Assembly (NCBI RefSeq): GCF_007483685.1
Contig: NZ_VMKN01000001.1
Location: 62,001-126,000 of the forward strand
Source: Litoribacter populi
GTDB taxonomy: Bacteria; Bacteroidota; Bacteroidia; Cytophagales; Cyclobacteriaceae
Length of the DNA stretch: 64,000 nt
Direction: 5' to 3'
Below are positions 7,944 to 16,253 of the stretch, piece by piece. The notes under the pieces are model-generated. The model was not told where the DNA came from. It did not search any database and saw nothing but the letters and a program-made list of their open reading frames with translations. The position numbers and the translations under genes are program-made. Positions within the stretch are counted from its first letter, which is position 1. Every line of letters starts with the position of its first letter.

Positions 7944-8382
7944 GGCGCTGAAGTTAATAAAAATGCAGAAAGATGCATGGGGTTTTATATATTTAAGTAC
8001 GAAGTGGGAAGCACGAGGAAGTAAAAACTGTTTGGTTGTCCGCTTTGCCGTTGTCCGCCCGTGGGTCGGCTTCGCCTCCCCGGGCAGTTGTCGAGTTGTC
8101 ATTGTTCTATTGTGTCGCCCAGAACCTTATTTTCGGCAGGGATTAAACAATTGGACCACATAACAATATGGTTTATTTCTGGAAGCTGAACCTACTTCCT
8201 GACTGAGTCAAATTAACTTAGGTGAATAAAGGCGGGATCTATTCGCTAAAAGCGAACCATGGGTAAAAATGAAGGAATGCCTAAATTGGCTTAAGATAAC
8301 GGTAAAATCAGGAATATTTGGTACTTGGTACCTTGTACTTGGTACTTTAAAAATGATGAATAATGAAGTTTAATACGTACAT
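7944..8382. other. Non-coding gap with dispersed repeat words
   Basis: The 439 bases between the GNAT gene and coaX have no convincing gene. They contain GTTGTC-type words (8034-8110), a GC-rich short inverted repeat around CCCGTGGGTCGGCTTCGCC (about 8059), and at 8320-8347 a GGTACTTGGTACC-type repeat that recurs after coaX at 9361-9391. Confidence 0.5.
8320..8347. repeat. GTACTTGGTACC-type repeat, copy before coaX
   Basis: The sequence contains three GTACTT words separated by GGTA/CCTT, giving internal near-palindromes around GGTACC. A related stretch (CTTAGTACCTAGTACATCG) lies after coaX at 9361-9391, so the gene is bracketed by the family. Confidence 0.6.
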
Positions 8383-9180
8383 ATGTTCTTAGCAATCGAC
8401 ATAGGAAACTCAAACATAGTCTTCGGTTTATATGACCTAGCAAAGGGGGAATGGAAGGCTGAGCTTAGGATAGAGACCAGGCCTGACCTGCTGGTGTCTT
8501 CACTTCAGGATAAAATGCATCTCTACTTTTTGGAAAAAGATTACCATGTTAGCGATATTGATGGAATAGGTGTGAGTTCGGTGGTGCCGGAACTGAATGC
8601 TACTATCACTGAGTTCTGCAAATCTTTTTTTGCCCGGGAACCCCATATCATCACGGGCAAAAGTTATGATACCTTAAAGGTAAAAGTCGCCAGACCCGAC
8701 GAGATCGGCACCGACCTAATGTCCAACGTGACCGCAGCCTATGAGCGATACCAACAGGCTACAATAATTGTGGATTTTGGCACGGCCCTAACCTTCACCA
8801 TCATAGGAAAAACTGGGGAAGTGTTGGGTGTAAACATCGTCCCTGGAATCAAAACAGCTATCAAAAGCCTCTCCACCAATACCGCCAAACTTCCCGAAGT
8901 CAGCCTTGAATGGCCCGACTCAGTGGTAGGAAAAGGCACAGTCCATTCCATACAGGCCGGAATTCTTTATGGCTATACCGGCTTAGTTAAGGGAATGCTC
9001 GCCGATATCAAGAAGGAACTGAAAGAAATGAATTTTAAAATCATTGCCACAGGCGGCCTATCTTCGATCTTGGTCAAACTTGAAGGTGAATTTGATGAGG
9101 TGGACAGGAATTTGACTTTGGAAGGAATAAGGCTGATAGCGATGGAGAATATGAAAAAAGGTAACCCCGAATCACTCTAA
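8383..9180 (+). CDS. coaX: Type III pantothenate kinase
   Basis: A 265-residue type III pantothenate kinase, the first step of coenzyme A synthesis (pantothenate to 4'-phosphopantothenate, ATP-dependent but not inhibited by CoA). The ASKHA-fold phosphate motif is FLAIDIGNSNIVFGLYD at the N-terminus. The second conserved motif is IIVDFGTALTF, and the adenosine region is IATGGLSS near the C-terminus. GRP-type segment RPDEIGTDLMSN supplies the substrate-binding aspartate. Length is normal. It appears monocistronic, with a hairpin overlapping its stop codon and repeat DNA on both sides. Confidence 0.95.
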   Translation: MFLAIDIGNSNIVFGLYDLAKGEWKAELRIETRPDLLVSSLQDKMHLYFLEKDYHVSDIDGIGVSSVVPELNATITEFCKSFFAREPHIITGKSYDTLKVKVARPDEIGTDLMSNVTAAYERYQQATIIVDFGTALTFTIIGKTGEVLGVNIVPGIKTAIKSLSTNTAKLPEVSLEWPDSVVGKGTVHSIQAGILYGYTGLVKGMLADIKKELKEMNFKIIATGGLSSILVKLEGEFDEVDRNLTLEGIRLIAMENMKKGNPESL

Positions 9181-9200
9181 GCTGAAAAGTGATTTCGGGG
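9165..9200 (+). terminator. Hairpin overlapping the coaX stop codon
   Basis: CCCCGAATCACT (9165-9176, last coaX codons) pairs with AGTGATTTCGGGG (9188-9200), one base bulged, with the stop codon in the loop. No T-run follows, so it may protect the 3' end or act with another factor rather than be a classical intrinsic terminator. Confidence 0.55.
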
Positions 9201-9360
9201 AGGGCTCTTCGCGGAAAAAGTAAGTGAATACTTTAATAATGAATAGCGAATGATGAATAATGAATGATAAAGTGGAGAAAAAAGGGCAAGTACGAATACG
9301 AAAGGCCAAAAATTTAATCAAGGCCTAAAAGGTATAAAACAACCGTAAATTTCCGGATTA

Positions 9361-9391
9361 CTTAGTACCTAGTACATCGTACTTAGTACAC
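9361..9391. repeat. GTACTTGGTACC-type repeat, copy after coaX
   Basis: Words CTTAGTACCTAGTAC and CGTACTTAGTACAC are variants of the repeat at 8320-8347. It lies immediately 3' of the leftward DUF4286 gene (stop at 9394). Confidence 0.6.
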
Positions 9392-9393
9392 TT

Positions 9394-9696
9394 TTAAACT
9401 GATTCCAAAAGCGACCTAAAAACCACATACTTCCCTTCAAACCTCTTCTTAACTTCCTGCTGAAGCTCAGTGGCAAATTCCTTTTGGTATTGCTCGATTC
9501 GGTCGATGTGATCTGCAAAGTATTGCACGGAGTAATTGACCCCTCCGTCCTCAGTTTCATGCAATAGTCTGTAAAACTTGTATTCACAAAACATCCCAGT
9601 AGCCATCACATCAGGGATATGCTCCGTTTTCATCCAATCCAACCATTGCTGCTCCACTGAATTGTCAATATTGACTGTCACGCTATATAATATCAT
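9394..9696 (-). CDS. DUF4286 family protein
   Basis: A 100-residue cytoplasmic protein of the DUF4286 family, common in Bacteroidota, with a dimeric alpha-beta barrel-like pattern. Characteristic segments are MILYSVTVNIDNSVEQQWLDWM near the start, then HIPDVMATGMF and the aromatic SVQYFAD segment. The function is unknown. It is transcribed divergently from cruF (62-nt gap) so they may share a regulatory region. Confidence 0.85.
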   Translation of the reverse strand: MILYSVTVNIDNSVEQQWLDWMKTEHIPDVMATGMFCEYKFYRLLHETEDGGVNYSVQYFADHIDRIEQYQKEFATELQQEVKKRFEGKYVVFRSLLESV

Positions 9697-9758
9697 CTAT
9701 TTCTTATTTTATGTAGATTGCCAACTTTATAACAAATATAAGGCTATTGAGTTAAGCA

Positions 9759-10451
9759 ATGAACCATAATAGCAGGTTTAAATTTATGCCAAGTACCGCA
9801 GTTGAGTCTAAAGACAGTTCAATCTTCAAGAATTTAAGGCTTTGGAAGATAGTAACCGTTCTTCTATATGCCGTGGGAGTGATAGGGATGTCAGCCCCCA
9901 CACTTCGTCCCCTTTTCCAGTTCCTTACACCTTTTCATCTAGCTATCAGTGCTTTTTCCTTACTCTTATTCCATTCGGATTGGAATCCCAAATTTATTGT
10001 TTTTGCGATGGGGACTTTTCTAGTCGGTTATTTAGCTGAGGTACTTGGAGTGCAGACGGGGTTGATTTTTGGAAATTATGTTTACGGCGAAGTTTTGGGA
10101 TTAAAAATTTGGGATGTCCCTCTGATGATCGGGGTTAATTGGTTTTTGCTAGTCTACCTGACCGGACATGCAGTACATGGTTTTGTGAGCAATGATTATG
10201 CTGCGGCTTTTCTTTCGGCAGTGCTTATGGTGGGCATGGATTTTTTAATTGAACCTGTAGCAGTGGCTCTGGATTTTTGGCAATGGGAAGGCGGAGTGAT
10301 ACCAATAAGTAATTACATGGGATGGTTAGGTGTGGCATTATTGTTACAATTGTTTTACAAAAAGACTCATTTCGCTAAACAAAACCCCCTCTCTTTTACT
10401 TTACTATTAGCTATGACTGCATTCTTTGCACTTCTAGCAATCATCCTGTAA
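9759..10451 (+). CDS. cruF: CruF-like carotenoid 1,2-hydratase
   Basis: A 230-residue integral membrane protein of the carotenoid biosynthesis family PF04240 (CruF), which adds water to the 1,2 double bond of an acyclic psi end group to give a tertiary hydroxyl. Six or seven hydrophobic segments are visible. Conserved acidic and aromatic residues occur in GYLAEVLGVQTGLIFGNYVY and in MDFLIEPVAVALDFWQWEG, typical of the family. It opens the carotenoid island but is separated from the crt operon by the MerR-B12 regulator and the sigma factor. With a lycopene cyclase and CrtW nearby it suggests a monocyclic product hydroxylated on the uncyclised end. An ATG nine codons in (9786) is an alternative start. 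Confidence 0.85.
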   Translation: MNHNSRFKFMPSTAVESKDSSIFKNLRLWKIVTVLLYAVGVIGMSAPTLRPLFQFLTPFHLAISAFSLLLFHSDWNPKFIVFAMGTFLVGYLAEVLGVQTGLIFGNYVYGEVLGLKIWDVPLMIGVNWFLLVYLTGHAVHGFVSNDYAAAFLSAVLMVGMDFLIEPVAVALDFWQWEGGVIPISNYMGWLGVALLLQLFYKKTHFAKQNPLSFTLLLAMTAFFALLAIIL

Positions 10452-10726
10452 GGATGAAAATTCACAATATTTAATGGTTTTATTAAAATTAACAACATAT
10501 TTCAATTATTTATGCTCTAAAAACAGATAAATGTCAGGTAGACAATTAAAAAATTAACTACCTATTAATGGTAATAAAAGAGTATTCTTCCAAGTATTGG
10601 CTTTTAAAAGAAGATAGGCTCCTAAAATCTCATTTTTTTTTATAAAATTTATCTCTTCCTAGCAAAGTGCAGTTGGTGGTGGGAGGATCATTAAAGGAAA
10701 GGATCAATAATTTAATCAACATCATA

Positions 10727-11623
10727 GTGAGTACATATTCAATAAAAGACCTAGAACAGCTGTCGGGGATCAAAGCCCATACCCTGAGGATTTGGGAGCA
10801 GCGCTATAGTCTGCTTAGTCCTAAGAGGACAGATACAAATATTCGATTTTATGATGATGACGATCTTAAGTTGATCCTTAACGTGGCCCTGCTTAATGAA
10901 AATGGCTACAAAATCAGCAAGATCGCCAAGATGGGTATGGAAGAGATGCGTGAGGAAGTCTATAGCCTTACCAAACGTACCATCACCCATGAAGACCAGA
11001 TCTATGCACTTACCATCAGCATGGTGGAAATGGACGAGGAACGTTTTGACAAAATTCTTTCAACTAACATCCTTAAGATCGGTTTTGAGCAAACCATGAT
11101 CTATATTATCTATCCATTTTTGGCCAAAATCGGCATCCTATGGCAAACAGGCGCCATCAACCCTTCACATGAGCATTTTATAAGCAATTTGGTCAGGCAG
11201 AAACTAATCGTGGCGATAGATGGACAGATGTATAGGGATAGCGGAAAAAAATGGCTATTGTTTTTACCCGAGGGAGAATTGCACGAAATTGGACTGTTAT
11301 TTGCGGCGTATATAATTAAGTCTAAGGGACACAAGGTCATTTACTTAGGCCAAAGTACACCAAATGATGATTTGTTGTCGGTTTATAAAATTCATAAACC
11401 TGATTTTTTACTGACCATTGTCACTACCTCACCTAGCAGTGAGTATGTCCAAGATTACGTAGAGGCATTATGTGACAGGTTCCAAAAATCGCAAATCCTG
11501 CTTACCGGTTACCAGGTTTTGAACCAAGACTTGGAAGTTCCGGAAAATGCCAAAGTGTTTAAGCACATCCGGCAAATTAAAGAGCTTTTAGAGGATCTTG
11601 AGGCCGTCGGAGAAAATAAGTAA
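10727..11623 (+). CDS. CarH/LitR-like MerR regulator with B12-binding light-sensor domain
   Basis: A 298-residue transcription factor: an N-terminal MerR helix-turn-helix (residues 4-75, TYSIKDLEQLSGIKAHTLRIWEQRY), a helical cap (about 85-165) and a cobalamin-binding Rossmann domain (about 175-290). The CarH light-sensor signature W-x9-EH is intact (W139, E149, H150), and the DxHxxG-type cobalamin motif appears as ELHEIG with H186. In characterised CarH, adenosylcobalamin-bound tetramers repress carotenoid genes in the dark and light breaks them. GTG at 10727 was chosen because the protein then begins MSTYSIKD; another GTG at 10667 would add 20 unlikely residues. The gene lies between cruF and an ECF sigma gene and ends in a clear terminator. 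Light control of the adjacent island is inference from family and context. Confidence 0.85.
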   Translation: MSTYSIKDLEQLSGIKAHTLRIWEQRYSLLSPKRTDTNIRFYDDDDLKLILNVALLNENGYKISKIAKMGMEEMREEVYSLTKRTITHEDQIYALTISMVEMDEERFDKILSTNILKIGFEQTMIYIIYPFLAKIGILWQTGAINPSHEHFISNLVRQKLIVAIDGQMYRDSGKKWLLFLPEGELHEIGLLFAAYIIKSKGHKVIYLGQSTPNDDLLSVYKIHKPDFLLTIVTTSPSSEYVQDYVEALCDRFQKSQILLTGYQVLNQDLEVPENAKVFKHIRQIKELLEDLEAVGENK

Positions 11624-11648
11624 CCGCTTTTTCACACCTAACATTTGC

Positions 11649-11685
11649 AAGCAGGGATATTTCTTATTCCTGCTTTTTTGTTTTT
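11649..11685 (+). terminator. Intrinsic terminator after the MerR-B12 gene
   Basis: AAGCAGG (11649-11655) and CCTGCTT (11669-11675) form a 7-bp stem with a 13-nt loop, followed by a T-rich tail (TTTTTGTTTTT). It separates the regulator from the sigma factor operon. Confidence 0.75.
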
Positions 11686-11774
11686 AGCCCTCCCGGCTTC
11701 AATAGGGCATTTTTGATAGGAAACAACAGATTATCAAAAATTTTTCTGCAAATTTTCCTACTCATTATTGGATA

Positions 11775-11830
11775 TTTGTTTAAACTTCATTAACTTTACT
11801 TAAACAAAACCATTAAACACCACTAAAACT
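11775..11830 (+). promoter_or_regulatory. Candidate operator upstream of the ECF sigma/crt operon
   Basis: TTTGTTTAA (11775-11783) and TTAAACAAA (11800-11808) form a perfect 9-bp inverted repeat with a 16-nt spacer. The right arm continues as direct repeats TTAAAC (11800, 11813) and TAAAAC (11824). The cluster lies 9-64 nt upstream of the sigma factor ATG. Such repeated half-sites suit a MerR/CarH-type multimeric repressor or could be the sigma factor's own promoter region. No experimental consensus is being matched. Confidence 0.45.
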
Positions 11831-11838
11831 ACTACACG

Positions 11839-12351
11839 ATGACAACTTTAGAATTCAGCTACTCACTCCACAAGATGTCCAAATCCCTAAAGCCTTTCGC
11901 CCTAAAGCTTACCAGAGATATGGATGATGCCAATGATCTGATGCAGGACACTATAGTCAAAGCATTTACTAATAAAGATAAGTTTACTGACGGTACCAAC
12001 TTGAAGGCTTGGTTATATACCATAATGAAAAATACCTTCATTACTAATTACCAGCGAATGATAAGAAGAGGAACCTTTGTGGATACCACGGACAACCTTC
12101 ACTACATCAATTCGGGTGACAGCCTTATCGAAAATGGCGCATACGGTGATTTTGCTATGGAAGACATTCAGAATGCGATTGCCAAATTGGATGATGTATA
12201 TAAAACCCCCTTTATGATGCACTTCAGAGGTTTTAAATACCATGAAATCGCGGGTAAGCTGGCTATTCCAATAGGAACAGTAAAAAATAGGATACACATT
12301 GCTAGAAAAATCCTCAAAGAAGAACTAAACGTATATAAGAATAAGAATTAG
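11839..12351 (+). CDS. ECF-type RNA polymerase sigma factor
   Basis: A 170-residue extracytoplasmic-function sigma factor. Region 2 is seen in ALKLTRDMDDANDLMQDTIVKAF and the promoter-melting segment KAWLYTIMKNTFITNYQR; region 4 carries the helix-turn-helix GFKYHEIAGKLAIPIGTVKNRIHIARK. No anti-sigma gene is adjacent. It ends 1 nt before crtI (stop at 12351, ATG at 12353), so it is co-transcribed with the carotenoid genes and likely drives them or itself. In several light-regulated carotenoid clusters an ECF factor is paired with a CarH/LitR regulator, which matches the gene upstream. Confidence 0.92.
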   Translation: MTTLEFSYSLHKMSKSLKPFALKLTRDMDDANDLMQDTIVKAFTNKDKFTDGTNLKAWLYTIMKNTFITNYQRMIRRGTFVDTTDNLHYINSGDSLIENGAYGDFAMEDIQNAIAKLDDVYKTPFMMHFRGFKYHEIAGKLAIPIGTVKNRIHIARKILKEELNVYKNKN

Positions 12352-12352
12352 T

Positions 12353-13849
12353 ATGTCAAAAAATCAAGTAGTAGTGATTGGTGCCGGCTTTGCCGGATTG
12401 TCCGCCGCTACTCATTTAGCACATCAGGGTTACCAAGTGACCTTGTTGGAAAAAAATGGAACCCCCGGTGGAAGAGCTCGCAAGTTCGAAGCCGAGGGTT
12501 TTATTTTTGATATGGGTCCAAGTTGGTATTGGATGCCGGATGTGTTTGATAAATATTTTGCCTTTTTTGGTAAAAAAACTTCGGATTATTACGAGCTGAT
12601 AAGGCTCGACCCCTCCTATTCGGTATATTTTGGTGAGAACGACCGATTGGACGTTCCTGCGTCTCTGGAGGAACTGAAAGAAATTTTTGAGGAAATCGAA
12701 CCAGGAAGCAAAAAGCAACTGGAGCTTTTCCTTGAGCAGGCAGCCTATAAATATCAGGTGGGCATACAGGATTTTGTCTACAGACCCAGCAAGTCCATGT
12801 TGGAGTTTACGCAGGTTTCCCTTGTCAAAGATTTGATCAAGTTGGATCTGTTCCAATCCATGTCAAGGCACCTAAGAAAGTATTTTAAATCCCCAAGGAT
12901 ACTGCAATTGCTGGAATTCCCGGTTTTGTTTTTAGGCCAGACGGCCGAAAAGATACCCGCACTTTATAGCTTGATGAATTATGCTGATATAAAGCTGGGC
13001 ACTTGGTACCCCTTGGGCGGTATGCATGAGATCATAGCGGCAATGGTGGCCCTAGCTGAAGAAAAGGGCGTAAAGATCATCTACGATGCCGAAGTTGATT
13101 ATATCCAAACCAAACAGAGCGAGGCCACTGCTGTGGTTCTAAAAGACAATACCCGCCATGAATTAGACATCCTAATCGGAGGTGCCGATTATCATCATAT
13201 CGATAGACATTTGCTTCCTCCTAATGTGAGCAATTATCCAGAAAAATATTGGAATAAACGAGTGATGGCGCCTTCCAGTCTGATTTTTTACTTAGGTGTG
13301 GACAAAAAATTAAAAAGCCTCCATCATCATAACCTGTTCTTCGATGAATCACTGGCAGAGCATGCAGATGCTATATATACCAATCCACGCTGGCCAGAAA
13401 AGCCTTTATTTTATGTTTGTGCACCTTCTGTGACGGACCCAAGTGTAGCTCCAGAAGGCAAGGAGAATCTATTTGTATTAGTCCCCCTTGCTCCAGACCT
13501 CAAAGATGACGAGGAGACTAGGGAAAAGTATTACCACATGGTAATGGAAAGGCTGGAGAAATACATAAATGAACCGGTCCGAAAACATATTATCTATAAG
13601 CGCAGTTATGCACATGCGGACTTTAGCAAGGATTACCATGCCTTCAAAGGCAATGCGTATGGACTTGCTAATACCTTAACCCAGACCGCATTTCTTAAGC
13701 CTACTTTAAAGAACAAGAATTTAAACAACCTTTATTACACTGGCCAGCTGACCGTACCTGGCCCGGGAGTACCCCCTTCCCTAATCTCAGGTGAAGTGGT
13801 GGCCAAGGAAGTAATGAAGGATTTTAAACTATCAACAGTAACGATTTAG
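12353..13849 (+). CDS. crtI: CrtI-type phytoene desaturase
   Basis: A 498-residue FAD-dependent carotenoid desaturase that converts phytoene to lycopene. The FAD-binding Rossmann motif VVVIGAGFAGLSAATHL lies at residues 6-22, followed by EKNGTPGGRARKFEAEGF and the FDMGPSWYWMPDVF segment of CrtI enzymes. The C-terminal FAD motif is YYTGQLTVPGPGVPPSLISG. It is followed after 2 nt by crtB. The related CrtD 3,4-desaturase has the same fold, but pairing with crtB and a single copy here favours the CrtI role. Confidence 0.9.
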   Translation: MSKNQVVVIGAGFAGLSAATHLAHQGYQVTLLEKNGTPGGRARKFEAEGFIFDMGPSWYWMPDVFDKYFAFFGKKTSDYYELIRLDPSYSVYFGENDRLDVPASLEELKEIFEEIEPGSKKQLELFLEQAAYKYQVGIQDFVYRPSKSMLEFTQVSLVKDLIKLDLFQSMSRHLRKYFKSPRILQLLEFPVLFLGQTAEKIPALYSLMNYADIKLGTWYPLGGMHEIIAAMVALAEEKGVKIIYDAEVDYIQTKQSEATAVVLKDNTRHELDILIGGADYHHIDRHLLPPNVSNYPEKYWNKRVMAPSSLIFYLGVDKKLKSLHHHNLFFDESLAEHADAIYTNPRWPEKPLFYVCAPSVTDPSVAPEGKENLFVLVPLAPDLKDDEETREKYYHMVMERLEKYINEPVRKHIIYKRSYAHADFSKDYHAFKGNAYGLANTLTQTAFLKPTLKNKNLNNLYYTGQLTVPGPGVPPSLISGEVVAKEVMKDFKLSTVTI

Positions 13850-13851
13850 GC

Positions 13852-14694
13852 ATGGATGCGATTAAACTCTTTGATACTACTTCTTTAGAATGCAGCAAAT
13901 TGATTACCCAGAGGTACAGTACATCTTTTTCTTTAGGGATAAAATCACTTGACAAAACTTACCATGAGCCCATTTATGGTATTTATGGTTTTGTTCGATT
14001 TGCTGATGAGATTGTAGATACTTTTCACGATAAAGACAGAAGAAAATTACTGGAGGCTTTCAAAGCGGAAACCTATAAAGCCATAGATGAACAAATAAGT
14101 TTTAATCCAGTATTGCACGCCTTTCAAATCGTGGTACACAAGTATAATATAGGTTTGGATCTTATTGAGGCCTTTTTGAAGAGTATGGCTATGGACCTTG
14201 AAGATTTGGTGTATGATAAGGCTACCTACGAAGAATATATTTACGGATCCGCAGAAGTGGTAGGGCTAATGTGCCTGAAAGTGTTTTGCAAAGACAACCC
14301 CAAGCAATATGAAGAGCTAAAAGCACAGGCATGTAAACTTGGAGCAGCCTTTCAAAAGGTAAACTTCCTGCGAGACATGAAAAGTGATTACGAAGAAAGG
14401 GGCAGAGTTTATTTCCCTGGACTTGACTACAGTAAATTTAACGAAATGGCCAAAAGCCAGATAGAAGAGGATATTGAAAAGGATTTCCAAGAGGCTTTGA
14501 TAGGCATCAAAAAGCTCCCTGAAGGAGCGAGAACTGGAGTTTACCTGGCATATAAATATTACCGTTCCCTTTTCAACAAGATTAGGGACTGCAGTCCAGA
14601 GACGATTTCCTCTACACGGGTAAGAATTCCTAATTCCCGAAAATTATCATTATTGGTCGGTACATATTTCGGTACCAAATTAGGACTTGAATAA
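13852..14694 (+). CDS. crtB: Phytoene synthase
   Basis: A 280-residue squalene/phytoene synthase family enzyme that condenses two geranylgeranyl diphosphates to phytoene. The two Mg-diphosphate-binding DxxxD motifs are present: DEIVD at residues 52-56 and DMKSD at 175-179, the latter inside NFLRDMKSDYEERGRVYFP. Its stop codon overlaps the next ATG by one base (TAATG), indicating translational coupling with the cyclase. Confidence 0.93.
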   Translation: MDAIKLFDTTSLECSKLITQRYSTSFSLGIKSLDKTYHEPIYGIYGFVRFADEIVDTFHDKDRRKLLEAFKAETYKAIDEQISFNPVLHAFQIVVHKYNIGLDLIEAFLKSMAMDLEDLVYDKATYEEYIYGSAEVVGLMCLKVFCKDNPKQYEELKAQACKLGAAFQKVNFLRDMKSDYEERGRVYFPGLDYSKFNEMAKSQIEEDIEKDFQEALIGIKKLPEGARTGVYLAYKYYRSLFNKIRDCSPETISSTRVRIPNSRKLSLLVGTYFGTKLGLE

Positions 14695-15419
14695 TGGAAA
14701 AATACCTATATCTAATCATCAATCTGCTGACAATTTCTGTTCCGCTGATCCGCTCCTTCGAGCCGAGGATCAATTATGCCAAGAAGTGGAAAGCATTATT
14801 TCCAGCGATGGGGCTCACAGCAGCCGTCTTCATTATATGGGACCACTTCTTTACCGAAATAGGCGTTTGGGGATTTAACTCTACCTATTTACTGGACGTG
14901 TTCATATTTTCCCTCCCCCTAGAGGAATGGATGTTCTTCTTCACTGTTCCATTTGCTTGCATCTTTATCTATGAGGTACTCAATTATTTTGTACCAAAAG
15001 ACTATTTTAAAAATTTCAGTCAGCCATTAACCCTTACTCTGATAGCTGTATTCATCTTGGTTGGTTTTTGGAACCTGGATAAATGGTACACTGGATTGAA
15101 TTTCCTGTTTGCTGCAGCTGTGTTGACAGCCCATCTTGGTGTCTTTGGAACCAAGCATTTAGGAAGATTTTACCTGGCCTATTTGGTTCATCTGGTTCCA
15201 TTCCTAATTGTCAATGGAATATTGACAGGCTCTTGGATTGAAGAACCTATAGTGTGGTATAACAATGCCGAAAATCTGGGTATTAGATTGGGAACCATCC
15301 CTCTGGAAGACACCGTTTATTCTATGAGTCTCTTGTTAATGAACATATCAATTTATGAGATGCTTCTTAAAAAAGTTAATCACCCTGTAATTAATGAAAA
15401 TTTGTATGTTAAATCTTAA
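14694..15419 (+). CDS. Fused heterodimeric-type lycopene cyclase (CrtYcd-like)
   Basis: A 241-residue membrane protein with two tandem lycopene cyclase domains of the heterodimeric CrtYc/CrtYd type in one chain. The acidic motif occurs twice: PLEEWMFF at residues 75-82 and IPLEDTVYS at 202-210. Six to seven hydrophobic helices are visible. The enzyme forms beta-ionone rings on lycopene; whether one or both ends are cyclised depends on the protein and competition with CruF. It overlaps crtB by 1 nt and ispH by 14 nt. Confidence 0.88.
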   Translation: MEKYLYLIINLLTISVPLIRSFEPRINYAKKWKALFPAMGLTAAVFIIWDHFFTEIGVWGFNSTYLLDVFIFSLPLEEWMFFFTVPFACIFIYEVLNYFVPKDYFKNFSQPLTLTLIAVFILVGFWNLDKWYTGLNFLFAAAVLTAHLGVFGTKHLGRFYLAYLVHLVPFLIVNGILTGSWIEEPIVWYNNAENLGIRLGTIPLEDTVYSMSLLLMNISIYEMLLKKVNHPVINENLYVKS

Positions 15420-16251
15420 AGTAGATATAGACAAGCATTCAGGATTTTGCTTCGGGGTGGTTTACGCCATCGAAATGGCAGAAGCAATCTTAGAGGAAGA
15501 GGATTACCTTTTCTGTCTTGGAGACATTGTACACAACGATGAGGAGGTGAACAGGCTCGAAAAAAAGGGACTTAAAATCATTACCCATGAGAAGTTGAAA
15601 GACTTACAAAATGAAAAGGTGTTGATTAGGGCACATGGGGAGCCCCCATCCACCTATAAACTTGCCTTGAACAACAACTTGACTTTGATTGACGCCAGCT
15701 GTCCGGTAGTTCTCAAGTTACAAAACCGGGTAAAAAACTCATTTGACAAAGCCGAAAAGATTTACATTTACGGAAAACCGGGCCATGCAGAAATCGAAGG
15801 GCTTTTAGGTCAAACTTCCAATGAGGCGGTAGTTTTCCAGGATGTGGATGAACTCGATATTTCGACTCTACCAAAAAGCATTACCCTGTATAGCCAGACC
15901 ACCAAGAGCACGGACAAGTTTTACGAAATCCAAAAAATGCTTCAGGAGAGTGGCATTCAAGTCAACTTCAATGACACCATCTGCCGGCAGGTATCAAATA
16001 GAGATAAGGAACTTCGAGAGTATTCCAAAAAATTTGATCAAATCGTCTTTGTAAGCGGTACCAAATCCTCAAACGGGAAGGTACTGTATCAGGTATGCAA
16101 AAACACCAATCCAAACACCCACTTTATATCGAATATTAATCAGTTGGATTCCAATTGGTTTGCGGAGAATCAATCTGTAGGCATCTGTGGAGCAACCTCT
16201 ACTCCTATGTGGCTGATGGAGAATGTAAGGGAAAAACTTCTTACCTTTTAG
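15406..16251 (+). CDS. ispH: 4-hydroxy-3-methylbut-2-enyl diphosphate reductase
   Basis: A 281-residue IspH (LytB), the last enzyme of the MEP pathway, reducing HMBPP to IPP and DMAPP with a 4Fe-4S cluster. The three cluster cysteines are visible: C15 in GFCFGV, C99 in DASCPVV and C193 in DTICRQ. Substrate-binding segments HGEPP and GHAEIEG are present. The start at 15406 gives MLNLKVDIDKHSGFCFGV; a start four codons upstream is also open. It is embedded in the carotenoid operon, overlapping the cyclase gene, so isoprenoid precursor supply is co-expressed with pigment synthesis. Confidence 0.93.
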   Translation: MLNLKVDIDKHSGFCFGVVYAIEMAEAILEEEDYLFCLGDIVHNDEEVNRLEKKGLKIITHEKLKDLQNEKVLIRAHGEPPSTYKLALNNNLTLIDASCPVVLKLQNRVKNSFDKAEKIYIYGKPGHAEIEGLLGQTSNEAVVFQDVDELDISTLPKSITLYSQTTKSTDKFYEIQKMLQESGIQVNFNDTICRQVSNRDKELREYSKKFDQIVFVSGTKSSNGKVLYQVCKNTNPNTHFISNINQLDSNWFAENQSVGICGATSTPMWLMENVREKLLTF

Positions 16252-16253
16252 TC

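Noticed and set aside
7762-8163. 133-codon rightward frame opposite the GNAT gene
   Set aside because: It is antisense to the acetyltransferase and then runs through repeat DNA.
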